A stretch of 64,000 nucleotides of DNA from Paenibacillus artemisiicola (GTDB lineage Bacteria; Bacillota; Bacilli; Paenibacillales; Paenibacillaceae), in assembly GCF_017652985.1 (NCBI RefSeq), contig NZ_JAGGDJ010000004.1:124001-188000 (forward strand), read 5' to 3'. The translations under genes were made by a program, and so were the position numbers. A model generated the notes under the pieces. That model saw nothing but the letters and a program-made list of their open reading frames with translations, ran no database searches and was not told where the DNA came from. Of this stretch, positions 16,515 to 25,054 are shown in pieces (position 1 is the first letter of the stretch; every line of letters begins with the position of its first letter).

Positions 16515-18208
16515 TTATTCGTTCCAGAGCTTCACGACATTTTGGACGTACGCCGTAAAACCCTTCTCCATCTTCTCCACGCCCGCATCCAGCAGGGCTT
16601 GCTGATACTTGTCCCAGAGCCGGTCGAAGTCTTCCGGCTTCGCCATGACGGCCTGCGGGATTTGCTTCCAGGTGATGTCTTTCATTTTATTGCCGAGAAT
16701 GGTGACTTCGTCGTCGCCCGGTACGGCGATGTTCCAGGCCGCGCCCCATGCTTTCACCGGGAACTCGTCCTCTTGCGGGAACAGGTCCTTCCACGTCGCG
16801 GCGTGATACGCCTTCAGCGTTTCCTTATCGGCGCTCGTATAGGTGCTGACGATTTGTTCGGGGAAATTCTTCGTGTAATAGTTGCCCGTCGCATCCAGCA
16901 CGCCGTCCCCGTAGTGCGCGCCGAGGTTGGAATAGAAGCCGATGCCGGATTCCTGGCTGAACGCCGTATTATCGTTGATAATGCGGTTCTGAACCTCCTC
17001 GGGCACGACGCGCTTACCGTCCTGAACCGTATAATGCTTGCCTTCGATGCCCCAGTTGTCGAGAATCTGGCCTTGCTCCGATGCCAGGTAATCCAGGAAC
17101 TTGATGGCCCTGACCGGGTCCTTGCAAGCCGTCGTAATCCCGACGCCCCAGCCGGCCATAAAGCCCGTCGACTGAAAGCGGTTGTCCTTGTAGGCATCCG
17201 ACAGCATGACCGAATAATGCCCGTAGGTTTGGTCCAGCTTGTTGGCCGTCTTCAGCGATTTCTCCCCGTCCGCATACCCCCAGTCGGCGTCGATCAGACC
17301 GATGACCCGCCCGGACGCGATCTTGGCCACGTACTGATCATTCTTCTGCACGAAGCTCTCTTTATCCAGCAAACCGCCGTTGTACATATGGTTCAGCCAT
17401 TTAAAGTACTCCTTCTCGCCTTCCGTGCGATAATGGTAGGTCGCTTCATACGTCTTCGGATCGATCACGTATTCGCCGTCGCCCGACTTGCCGGTCGTTT
17501 CCGCCGCCGGGTTCGTGACGGATATAAACATATGCCAGTCGTCCGCGTTGAGCGTGAGTCCGATATTCTTATTGCCGTTCTCGTCCGTCGGATGCTTGTC
17601 CAAGTAGGATTGAATTACGCGCTCGTAATCCTGCAGCGTTTTGACCGGAGGATAGCCCGCTTCCTTCACCGCGCGATGCTGCAGCTCGAATCCGCCGCCC
17701 GCCACGAGCGTCTTGCCGTCGACGGCCGAATACGTCGGGATGACATAGATCGCGTGATCGTCGTTGCTGTAGCGCAAGCGGTTCAGCTGATCGCCGAACA
17801 GCTTCTTCAAATTCGGGGCGTATTGCTCGATCAGATCCGTAGATCGAGCATCGCGCCCGCGTCGACCAATTTGTTCAGATCCCCTTTCGGGCTGATCAGA
17901 TCGGGATAATCGCCGCCGGTGGCGATAAGCGCGACTTTCTGGGACGGGTCGCCGACCGCGAATTCGGCATCCAGCGTAACGCCCGTTTGCTTCGTGATGG
18001 CTTTTCCGACGTCGTCCTGCATGTCCCGCCAGTTCGGGTTCGCGTCTTCGCTGAAGAACGAGAAGGTGATCGGAGACGTATCGCTTCCCGGCTCCTTCCC
18101 CGCGTTATCGCTTGCATGGCCGCCGTCATTCCCTCCGCACCCGGCCAGCACGCCTGCCGCGAGCGCGATTACCAAGCCTGCCTTCGGCAGATTCCAACCC
18201 TTTCTCAT
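16515..18208 (-). pseudogene. Sugar ABC binding lipoprotein with a frameshift (LipO/YtcQ type)
   Basis: The N-terminal part (18208-17831) has a signal peptide with lipobox LAGC and ends prematurely as GAMLDLRI. The remaining 430 residues continue in another frame (TDLIEQYAPN onwards, 17840-16515). Adding one base at about 17838-17842 restores LDLTDLIEQYAPNLKK, which is the expected family sequence. So one base is missing: either the gene is broken or this is a sequencing error. The protein would bind an oligosaccharide for the two permeases upstream. All other motifs and the length (about 563 residues) look intact, which favours a recent event or an error. Confidence 0.85.
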
Positions 18209-18239
18209 GCGTATATCCCCCCATTGAACTTGAATTCGA

Positions 18240-19136
18240 TTAGCTTTTCACCGCGCCAAGCGTCATTCCGGTGACGAAATACCGTTGAAGAAACGGATAG
18301 ACCAGCAGAATCGGCACCGTCACGATAACGGTGATCGCCATCTTGACCGATTCCGGGGAGATCCGGTTCATGAGTTGATTCATGTTCATGCCGTTCACCG
18401 CTTGACCGCCGCCGCCCGCCTGCGTGCTCTGCAGCACCTTCATGAGCTCGAACTGCAAGGTGGTCAGACGTTCGTTCGAACCGTTGTACAAATACGTATC
18501 GAACCACGCATTCCATTGGCCCACCGCCAGGAACAGCGCGACCGTGGCCAGCGCCGGCGTCAATAGCGGCAGGATGACGCGCCGGTAGATCGTAAAATCG
18601 TTCGCCCCGTCCAATTTCGCCGATTCTTGCAGGGCATAGGGCAGCCCGTCGATGAAGGATCGAATGACGAATACGTTGAATGCGCTTACGAGCCCGGGCA
18701 GCACATAGACCCAGAACGTTCCGATAAGCTGCATGTCGCGCATCAACAAGTACGACGGAATAAGGCCGCCGGATACGTACATCGTCATGGCCAGGAATAC
18801 GGACAGCCATTTGCGACCGTCAAAGTCGGCCCGGCTTAGCACGTAAGCCAGCATGGACGAGCTCAGGAGACCCGCGATCGTGCCGGCTACCGTCCGCAGC
18901 ACCGATATTTTGAGCCCGGTCAGCAGTCCTCCGAACGAGAAGATCAGGGAATAATTCTTGAACGTCAGATGACGGGGGTAAATCGTAATGCCTCCCCTTA
19001 CCGAGTCGGTCGAATCGTTCAGCGAGATCGCCAGCACGTTCAGAAACGGATACAGGGTACAGACCGCCACCAGTAATATGGCCAGGTACACGATCAGATC
19101 GAAGAGCCGATCCGACGGCGAAATACGACCTTTCAC
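18240..19136 (-). CDS. CUT1 sugar ABC permease (YtcP/LplC type)
   Basis: 298-residue permease with six spans. DRLFDLIVYLAILLVAVCTLYPFLNVLAISL is split across the first helix, and the EAA loop reads LPYALQESAKLDGANDFTIYRRVILPLLTP. The GTG start at 19136 follows AGGAGG. It pairs with the LplB-type permease 15 bases upstream and the binding protein 31 bases downstream. An ATPase is missing, as usual for this family, which borrows a shared MsmX-like ATPase. Confidence 0.93.
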   Translation of the reverse strand: MKGRISPSDRLFDLIVYLAILLVAVCTLYPFLNVLAISLNDSTDSVRGGITIYPRHLTFKNYSLIFSFGGLLTGLKISVLRTVAGTIAGLLSSSMLAYVLSRADFDGRKWLSVFLAMTMYVSGGLIPSYLLMRDMQLIGTFWVYVLPGLVSAFNVFVIRSFIDGLPYALQESAKLDGANDFTIYRRVILPLLTPALATVALFLAVGQWNAWFDTYLYNGSNERLTTLQFELMKVLQSTQAGGGGQAVNGMNMNQLMNRISPESVKMAITVIVTVPILLVYPFLQRYFVTGMTLGAVKS

Positions 19137-19151
19137 TTCTCCACGACCTCC

Positions 19152-20069
19152 TTACAGAATGCTCTCTTTGGTGATTTTCTTGAAAAGTCCGTTCGCCGCG
19201 AACAGCAGCACCAGACTGACGACGGAGTTGAAGATGTTAATCGCCGTGCCGAACGAGTAGCGCCCCATGCCGAGGCCGTAATTGAGGGCATATAAGTCCA
19301 GCACCTCGGATTTCTCTTGAACGAGATTGTTGCCGAGGAGAAACTGCTTCTCGAAGCCGATGCTGATCAGATGGCCGATGGACATGATCAGCAAAATAAT
19401 GAGGGTCGTGCGGATCCCCGGCAGCGTGATATGCCAAATTTGCCGCACGCGGCTCGCACCGTCGACGCGGGCCGCTTCGTAAAGCTCCGGACCGATCCCC
19501 GCGATGGCGGCCAAGTAGATAATGGCGTTCCAACCCGTTTCTTTCCACATGTCGGCGCTCGTCACCACGTACCAGAACAAATTCTCCTTCGCCATAAACT
19601 GAACCGGCGCTTGAAGGAGATGGAGCTTGACCAAGATTTGATTCACGACGCCGTTCTCCGCCGATAGCATCTTCGTCACGATCCCCGCCACGACCACCCA
19701 GGAGACGAAATGAGGCAGATAAGATACCGTCTGAACAAACCGCTTCAGAAAGGAAAGACGAACCTCGTTCAACAGCACGGCGAATAGAATCGGGATCGTG
19801 AAGCTGGCCAGAAGCCCGAGCACGCTCATCGCCAAGGTATTTCTCAGCGCATGATAGAATTGCTCGTCTTGAAGCAACAGGCGGAAGTTATCGAAGCCGA
19901 CCCATTTCTGATCCCAGAAGGACTTGCCGACTCTAAATTGCTGAAACGCCATCGTCCAGCCCCATAACGGCAAATAGCTGAAAACCAAAACAAATAGGAC
20001 GAAAGGGACCGACATGTAATAAAGATATCGCTGCCGGACGATGCGCTGCCACATACTCATGAAGGACAA
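19152..20069 (-). CDS. CUT1 sugar ABC permease (LplB type)
   Basis: About 305-residue permease with LplB hallmarks (YLYYMSVPFVLFVLVFSYLP, WKETGWNAIIYLAAIAGIGP, EAARVDGASRVRQIWHITLPG). An ATG at 20108 lies only about 6 bases after the TATAAT box and would be nearly leaderless. A TTG at 20069 has AGAGGAG 10 bases upstream and is preferred. It is the first gene of the GH43 transport operon, divergent from the AraC regulator. Confidence 0.88.
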   Translation of the reverse strand: MSFMSMWQRIVRQRYLYYMSVPFVLFVLVFSYLPLWGWTMAFQQFRVGKSFWDQKWVGFDNFRLLLQDEQFYHALRNTLAMSVLGLLASFTIPILFAVLLNEVRLSFLKRFVQTVSYLPHFVSWVVVAGIVTKMLSAENGVVNQILVKLHLLQAPVQFMAKENLFWYVVTSADMWKETGWNAIIYLAAIAGIGPELYEAARVDGASRVRQIWHITLPGIRTTLIILLIMSIGHLISIGFEKQFLLGNNLVQEKSEVLDLYALNYGLGMGRYSFGTAINIFNSVVSLVLLFAANGLFKKITKESIL

Positions 20070-20113
20070 ATCTGTACCACTCCTCTGCCTGTGCGTTTTC
20101 GCGTTCATTTAGC

Positions 20114-20119
20114 ATTATA
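20114..20119 (-). promoter_or_regulatory. -10 box of the GH43 transport operon
   Basis: A perfect TATAAT on the minus strand has no recognisable -35 at 16-18 bases. This fits a promoter that needs the AraC-type activator encoded divergently 97 bases away. Confidence 0.5.
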
Positions 20120-20215
20120 GTGGAAGCCATTCGCCCTTATCCTTGATTTTCGGGTCTAAAACTAGCATGATTAGGACATCCATACCCAGTTGTCTTGTCA
20201 GGAGAAGGGAGTCGT

Positions 20216-21079
20216 ATGAGAAGCGTTCATCTGCATTGGTTCACGTCCGACCAGCAATTTCTGTTCTACATCGGGTACGGCGGGCATGACGAAGACATGT
20301 ATCTCCACGATCACGTGGATTTCTCGGAGCTCGTCATTGTCTTGAACGGGCATGCCACGCATATCGTGAATACGGAGGCTTCGTTCATCAAGAAGGGGGA
20401 CGTCTTCGTGATCGACGGCGCCACCTCGCATGCATACAAGGATCCGCATGATTTTCGAATCTGCAATATCATGTACCGCCCGGACATCATGACCTCCGCC
20501 GGTTCCGACCTCCGAACGTCCATCGGCTATCAGGCGCTGTTCGTGTTGGAACCGTTTTACCGGCACATCCAGCCGTTCAACAGCAAGCTCAGCTTGCCGG
20601 TCTCCAGTCTGGAATACGTCGCCTCCTTGGCCGCCATCATGATCGAGGAATATACGGACAAGCTTCAAGGCTATCAGACCATGCTGCGCTCCCGATTCAT
20701 GGAACTCGTCGTGTATCTGTCGAGGCAGTACCAGAATCAAGACCGTCACGGCATTCAAGGGAATCTCATGCATGTGGCGAAAGCCCTCTCCTTCCTGGAG
20801 GATCACTACCTCGAGCCGCTAACGCGGGAACAGATCGCGGGCAAATCCGGCATATCCGAACGCCATTTGAACCGGATATTTCAATCCTATTACCAGACGA
20901 CGCCCTTCGCTTATCTGCTTCGGCTCCGCTTGGAGCATGCATGCCATTTGCTAAGGACGACGAAGGGGCCGATTACGGAGGTTTCGTATAAAAGCGGCTT
21001 TAATGACAGCAATTATTTCACCCGTCAGTTCAACAAAGTATACGGCATGTCCCCTAAGACGTATCGTCAGCAGCTGTAG
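20216..21079 (+). CDS. AraC-family regulator of the GH43 locus
   Basis: 287-residue regulator with an N-terminal cupin sensor (HDHVDFSELVIVLNGHATHIV) and C-terminal double helix-turn-helix (LTREQIAGKSGISERHLNRIF; ITEVSYKSGFNDSNYFTRQF, then YGMSPKTYRQQL). It should sense a sugar and activate the divergent operon. The ATG at 20216 is used. An upstream TTG at 20195 is weaker. GGGAG lies close before it, with AGGAG a little further. A strong terminator follows. Confidence 0.92.
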   Translation: MRSVHLHWFTSDQQFLFYIGYGGHDEDMYLHDHVDFSELVIVLNGHATHIVNTEASFIKKGDVFVIDGATSHAYKDPHDFRICNIMYRPDIMTSAGSDLRTSIGYQALFVLEPFYRHIQPFNSKLSLPVSSLEYVASLAAIMIEEYTDKLQGYQTMLRSRFMELVVYLSRQYQNQDRHGIQGNLMHVAKALSFLEDHYLEPLTREQIAGKSGISERHLNRIFQSYYQTTPFAYLLRLRLEHACHLLRTTKGPITEVSYKSGFNDSNYFTRQFNKVYGMSPKTYRQQL

Positions 21080-21111
21080 CAGACCTGAATCGAACCGCTG
21101 CTCGGCTCAAA

Positions 21112-21147
21112 TCAAAAACCATCATTCAACATGAATGATGGTTTTTG
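21112..21147 (+). terminator. Terminator of the AraC gene
   Basis: AAAAACCATCATTC and GAATGATGGTTTTT pair around a 4-base loop with flanking A and T runs, 33 bases after the stop. Confidence 0.9.
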
Positions 21148-21407
21148 ATGTTCCCGGCGTAACGCCGGCAACCGGTCGTTCTAAAGCCGCCTGTCGGCGA
21201 GCTGGTTTTGATCTGATGTGTCCCGATCACTTAATGATTACAACCGATCGGGCAACCCATGAAGATACATCTGTATGCAGTCGTTGTTATTTTTTAACGC
21301 ATCGAGGGTCCTCCTAAACGTCTTGCGATTCGCAGATCAGATTCATTACAACCCCGCCTTCTACTAAAAGTTGCGTGTTGTCCGACACGGAGTATCGGCT
21401 AAGAGGA
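21148..21407. other. 260-base gap without a supported gene
   Basis: Only a 60-codon frame without a ribosome site (21135-21317) is present, and it begins inside the terminator. No clear promoter or repeat was seen. Confidence 0.5.
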
Positions 21408-22331
21408 TCATTTCAAGTTCAGCAGAAATTCCCGTGTACCTTGATAGGCATCCTTCCATCCCATCTTCGCATAGAATCGAAGCCCATCGAGTCCCTTGAA
21501 ATAATAGGCGCCGAGCAACCGCTCCTTGAAATTCGGAAGCGCGATTCCGGCTTTAGCTTGAACATCTTGATACTTCCCAACGACGCCGCTCCTCGGCATA
21601 TGCCGATCGAGTATGGCGAGGTCCACGAGGAAATCCCCGTACATGCAGTTGCCGTCAATGATGCCGGTAATCCGCGTGCCGTCCGACAAAATATTCCACT
21701 GGTGAAAATCCCCGTGGATAAACCCCCTGTACGATTCGTTATAGGGCACATAGTCCATCAATCGGTGATAGATTTCTTCGAATACGTCTTTTTCTAAGCA
21801 TGACGTGCGATAGAGGTCGTGCCAGTTCTCCCAGAACGTCCCGGTCTGATCTTCCGCATTGAAGGCCACGACAAAATCCTTCCATGAAGCGTAGGCTCCG
21901 TTGCCGTCCGGCCCGATCCACCCGTACCCGGATGTTGCCCCGACCTTCACAGCGGCCAGTCTCGTCAAGATGGCCATAAGATCCGGCAATTGACGGGCTT
22001 GCTCCTCTTCCGTGCAATCCGCCAGATTGCGCCCTTCGATACGCTCCATGATCGCGTAGGCTAGCCGGCCCGTTTTCCCTAGCGCCAAACATTTCGGAAA
22101 CGGGATTCCCTGGCCCGAAAGCAAGTCGGAAACATAGCGTTCCGTCTTGTACGCGCCGGCCAGATCGCTGAATTTTACGCAGTACCCTTTTCCTTCGTGG
22201 ACGAAGGAAAACACGCTGCTCAAATTGCCGCCCGCCATCGGCGTAATCTCGGTTGCGCCTGTTCCGAAGTGTTTCCGTAACACGGCCTCGATTTCGCTCA
22301 TGGTCAAGCTCGGTTTATCATAGGAAGTCAT
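21408..22331 (-). CDS. Aminoglycoside-phosphotransferase-like kinase (APH family)
   Basis: 307-residue kinase-fold protein with the catalytic loop RGFIHGDFHQWNILSDG (about 201-217) and the metal-binding GIIDGNCMYGDFLVDLAIL. The N-lobe carries the GGNLSSVFSF nucleotide loop. Members phosphorylate antibiotics such as hygromycin B or small metabolites; the FWENWHDLYRTSCLEKDVF segment recalls hygromycin-B 4-O-kinase relatives. The substrate is unknown. GGGAG precedes the ATG. It stands alone. Confidence 0.82.
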   Translation of the reverse strand: MTSYDKPSLTMSEIEAVLRKHFGTGATEITPMAGGNLSSVFSFVHEGKGYCVKFSDLAGAYKTERYVSDLLSGQGIPFPKCLALGKTGRLAYAIMERIEGRNLADCTEEEQARQLPDLMAILTRLAAVKVGATSGYGWIGPDGNGAYASWKDFVVAFNAEDQTGTFWENWHDLYRTSCLEKDVFEEIYHRLMDYVPYNESYRGFIHGDFHQWNILSDGTRITGIIDGNCMYGDFLVDLAILDRHMPRSGVVGKYQDVQAKAGIALPNFKERLLGAYYFKGLDGLRFYAKMGWKDAYQGTREFLLNLK

Positions 22332-22541
22332 GGTTCCATCTCCCGTTCATCAAGGTATACTGCCCGATAGCGGAATAGTTAATTTTTTCTATTCCTTTCT
22401 TCGGCAGCCCCCAAGGAAAATCCCCCTCATTGATTGTAATTTGTCCTTCGCCGCTCATTCATTCGAGGCAACGAGCTCGAGTCTGGATGGCGACGCAATC
22501 TAACTTCCGCATCTTGCCAAGAATTACGCCAAAAACCAATT

Positions 22542-22772
22542 TCAATCCTTATTCTCAAACAACCCAGCCAGAACAAGCAGCAACCCGACAACGACTAAAA
22601 CGAGCGCTACCCAGAATGACTGATCCCCTACCCAGTCAAGCCCGTTGGATAGGCCGGCATTGCCGCCTTTGATCGAATCCTTTACAACGAGCATAGACGC
22701 AGCAAGCAGTCTACACCCATAGATGATTGAACTGCAAAGAAGTAAAACGGCACCGAGAATTAGTTTCTTCAC
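22542..22772 (-). CDS. Small membrane protein, unknown
   Basis: 76 residues with two hydrophobic spans (about 5-27 and 53-70), the second reading FWVALVLVVVGLLLVLAGLF. A very strong AGGAGGGGGAGG lies before the GTG start. No family recognised. It lies between the kinase gene and the divergent MarR promoter. Confidence 0.6.
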   Translation of the reverse strand: MKKLILGAVLLLCSSIIYGCRLLAASMLVVKDSIKGGNAGLSNGLDWVGDQSFWVALVLVVVGLLLVLAGLFENKD

Positions 22773-22864
22773 GCCTCCCCCTCCTTTATCCGCATCTTAC
22801 CAGACGAACGGAAAAGCACGGTTGTTGCGCGAAGCGCCCGTCCTTGCAGTTAAACCGCCGGCCA

Positions 22865-22911
22865 TTGACAGAGCCGTTCCTGGCTCCTATAATAAAGTCA
22901 ACTAATTGACT
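22865..22911 (+). promoter_or_regulatory. Consensus promoter with MarR operator
   Basis: TTGACA (22865-22870) and TATAAT (22888-22893) are exactly 17 bases apart, a perfect consensus promoter. Directly downstream AGTCAA-ctaa-TTGACT (22896-22911) forms a dyad over the start site, so the MarR protein encoded next probably represses its own transcription. A second match lies at 23390-23405. Confidence 0.8.
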
Positions 22912-22926
22912 ATCGAGGTTGAGGCA

Positions 22927-23370
22927 ATGAACGAGAACAAAAACGAACGACTGGACATTATCGACAACGTTTTCCGGGCCAATGTGCTGTTAGAACGTAT
23001 CGGCCATAACTTGTCCTCGCAAGTCGGCCTGACCAGCCTGCACCAATGGTTTATTCTTATCGCGCTTGGGCGAGTCGGCGATCAATCCTTCAAGGAATTG
23101 GGGAACAACATGCTCGTGACCAAGCAAAATATGACCGGCCTGGTGCAGCGGATGAAACAAAACGGATTCGTCACGACGTACGAGTCGCCGCATGACAGGC
23201 GCGTCACCAAAGTCAGCATCACCGAAGCAGGACAAGAAGCGCTGGCCAACGTCAATCAATATTCCGTGGAGAAGATGGAACGTTCGTTTGAAGGATTTTC
23301 CGAACAGGAATTGGCATCGTTCGGCGGTTTTCTTGAACGACTGATCGAAAATATGAAAAAAGTGGAGTAA
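22927..23370 (+). CDS. MarR-family regulator (MhqR-like context)
   Basis: 147-residue winged-helix protein with the MarR core (FKELGNNMLVTKQNMTGLVQRM, then ESPHDRRVTKVSITEAGQEAL). The ATG at 22927 follows GAGG twice. It has no cysteine, so a direct thiol switch is unlikely and a ligand is expected. With the HxlR protein, VOC protein and nitroreductase downstream it forms a set like the MhqR regulon of Bacillus subtilis, which answers quinones and diamide. It is autorepressed through the dyad at 22896-22911. Confidence 0.88.
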   Translation: MNENKNERLDIIDNVFRANVLLERIGHNLSSQVGLTSLHQWFILIALGRVGDQSFKELGNNMLVTKQNMTGLVQRMKQNGFVTTYESPHDRRVTKVSITEAGQEALANVNQYSVEKMERSFEGFSEQELASFGGFLERLIENMKKVE

Positions 23371-23389
23371 CAAAAATTTTTAACTAATT

Positions 23390-23405
23390 AGTCAACATGT
23401 TGATA
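23390..23405 (+). promoter_or_regulatory. Second MarR-type half-site dyad, before the HxlR gene
   Basis: AGTCAA-catg-TTGATA copies the operator AGTCAA-ctaa-TTGACT with one arm degenerate. It suggests that the MarR protein also controls the HxlR gene. Confidence 0.55.
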
Positions 23406-23456
23406 GTCAATGTATTTATTAAAATGGGGAGCTCCCGGAATAGGCGGAGAAATTAC

Positions 23457-23762
23457 ATGGATACAAACCGATTCAAAGCCGATAGCCGCTTGATATTCGG
23501 AAGATGGAACTACGACATCGTGAAGGAATTAATGAACGGTCCGAAACGTTATTCGGACATCAAGAGAGCGGTGCCCATAACCGGCACGACCTTGACCGAT
23601 CGCCTGCGCATGTTCGAAGCCGAGAATCTGATCTTGCGGCACATGCATCCCGAAATCCCCCTGCGCGTGGAATACGCCTTGACGGCTAAAGGGGAAGCAC
23701 TGCGGCCAATGGTCGAAGCATTCGAACGATGGGTTATCCAATATATGGATTGCAGCGAATGA
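23457..23762 (+). CDS. HxlR/DUF24-family transcriptional regulator
   Basis: 101-residue winged-helix protein (FGRWNYDIVKELMNGPKRYSDIKRAVPITGTTLTDRL, shown here as a description of its helix-turn-helix at about 13-48). The usual start is the ATG at 23457, with GGAG 9 bases upstream. Its only Cys is near the C-terminus, so it lacks the N-terminal redox Cys of YodB and CatR and probably senses by another route. It is transcribed with or after the MarR gene. Confidence 0.87.
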   Translation: MDTNRFKADSRLIFGRWNYDIVKELMNGPKRYSDIKRAVPITGTTLTDRLRMFEAENLILRHMHPEIPLRVEYALTAKGEALRPMVEAFERWVIQYMDCSE

Positions 23763-23797
23763 ACGATGCCCGCGACACGTGAAAGGAGGTGAGAACC

Positions 23798-24100
23798 ATG
23801 AGCGGAATGGCGGACAACGGTCCTGTTTATTTTAACGGCGATTTCGGAACCGGGGATCCGAGTAAACGTTGGGTTGCCGAAGGAAGTATCGAAAACGAAA
23901 TCGCGTTTTATCAACGTATATTCAGCGGAGGTTCGGTAATCCGATTCCCTTCTGAAGCAGAAATTCGCAATGCTTATGAGACATTGACGGCAGGAGGCCA
24001 AATCCTCAAGCCGATAACGAAGACAGCCGTCGGCGGATTTATTGCGGCCGTCAAAGATCGCAATGGCATCAAATGGACTTTGCAGTATGATAAGGGATGA
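23798..24100 (+). CDS. VOC/PhnB-like protein, truncated form
   Basis: 100 residues that match only the C-terminal half of PhnB-like glyoxalase-fold proteins (SEAEIRNAYETLTAGGQILKPITKT, with the final WTLQYDK). A full member has about 140 residues, so this is a naturally short or degenerate copy. AAAGGAGGT lies 7 bases before the ATG. It sits between HxlR and the nitroreductase in the same direction. Any enzymatic activity is doubtful. Confidence 0.65.
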   Translation: MSGMADNGPVYFNGDFGTGDPSKRWVAEGSIENEIAFYQRIFSGGSVIRFPSEAEIRNAYETLTAGGQILKPITKTAVGGFIAAVKDRNGIKWTLQYDKG

Positions 24101-24177
24101 TGCCGGGCAACATAACCGAACTACCTTCAAGGAGCCAGAAGCATCGCGCTTTTTATTGCCTAACAAGAAACCGTGCG

Positions 24178-24217
24178 TTGACATGTATCTCAAAATCATG
24201 TATCTTAAATTTAAGAT
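24178..24217 (+). promoter_or_regulatory. Promoter with MhqR-like palindrome before the nitroreductase gene
   Basis: TTGACA (24178-24183) and TATCTT (24201-24206) are 17 bases apart. The palindrome ATCTTAAATTTAAGAT (24202-24217) overlaps the -10 region. From memory the B. subtilis MhqR box is ATCTCGAATTCGAGAT. The half-sites ATCT..AGAT are the same, which suggests a MarR/MhqR repressor of this nitroreductase. Confidence 0.65.
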
Positions 24218-24249
24218 GTAAAACATTATAGTATCGAGGAGCGATCAAT

Positions 24250-24846
24250 ATGAGCAAATTGTTTTTGGAAGCTGTCAAAGCTAGACGTACCTTCTACGGA
24301 CTTAGCAAGGAAATCGTTGTACCTGCAGACCGGATCAAGGAAATCGTAGGCGAAGCCGTCAATCATACCCCGTCCGCCTTCAATTCGCAAAGCTCGCGCG
24401 TGGTCGTTCTTTTCGGAGAACAGTCGGATAAACTGTGGAACATGACGAAAGAAACGCTCCGAAAAATCGTTCCCGCCGATAATTTCGCGGCGACCGAAGA
24501 AAGAATCAACGGCTTTGCGAACGGCTATGGTACGATCTTGTTTTTTGAAGACCAAGCTGTCGTGAAAGGCCTGCAAGAGCAATTTGCGTCGTATGCCGAC
24601 AATTTCCCGATCTGGTCGAACCAGTCTTCGGGCATGCTGCAGCACGTCATTTGGACGGCGCTTGTCGCGGAAGGTCTCGGCGCTTCCTTGCAGCACTACA
24701 ATCCGCTTATCGATGCTGAAGTCGCGCAAACGTGGCAACTTCCGGCCGAATGGAAGCTGATTGCGCAAATGCCATTCGGAAAACCGACATCGGTACCGGG
24801 CGACAAGGCATTCATGCCGCATTCGGATCGCGTGAAATTTTTCTAA
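24250..24846 (+). CDS. Nitroreductase-family FMN oxidoreductase (MhqN/HBN-like)
   Basis: 198-residue flavin reductase with ARRTFYGL near the N-terminus, FANGYGTILFFEDQ, and the terminal PFGKPTSVPGDKAF block. Family members reduce nitro compounds or quinones by two electrons. The palindromic operator in its promoter and the MarR/HxlR neighbours support a quinone or electrophile detoxification role. GAGGAG lies 10 bases before the ATG. Confidence 0.88.
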   Translation: MSKLFLEAVKARRTFYGLSKEIVVPADRIKEIVGEAVNHTPSAFNSQSSRVVVLFGEQSDKLWNMTKETLRKIVPADNFAATEERINGFANGYGTILFFEDQAVVKGLQEQFASYADNFPIWSNQSSGMLQHVIWTALVAEGLGASLQHYNPLIDAEVAQTWQLPAEWKLIAQMPFGKPTSVPGDKAFMPHSDRVKFF

Positions 24847-24948
24847 GCCACGTACCGAAAATGACGGACTGGGCCTGCTGAATGTAGCGGTTATCCGGTT
24901 CAAAGCTCGACAGCTACTGAGGATTAAGGTGTAGACTGCTCCGACGAT

Positions 24949-24999
24949 ACGGCGGCGGACTAGGGCGCGGTAATCATGCCCTAGACCGGCCGCTGTTTT
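24949..24999 (+). terminator. Hairpin after the nitroreductase gene
   Basis: CTAGGGC-gcggtaatcat-GCCCTAG lies inside an outer GGCGG/CCGGCCGC stem and is followed by TTTT. It lies about 100 bases after the stop. Confidence 0.6.
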
Positions 25000-25054
25000 G
25001 ATTTACGACTATCGGTGCCCATTAGCAGAACGAATTTTGCCTGCCCGAAGAGCT

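Noticed and set aside
16410..17909. Long + strand open frame (499 codons) over the binding-protein gene
   Set aside because: It is a shadow of the real minus-strand gene; low-complexity charged composition, no ribosome site, and the minus strand has clear family motifs.
21135..21317. 60-codon + frame after the AraC terminator
   Set aside because: Starts inside the terminator, no ribosome site, no protein-like pattern.
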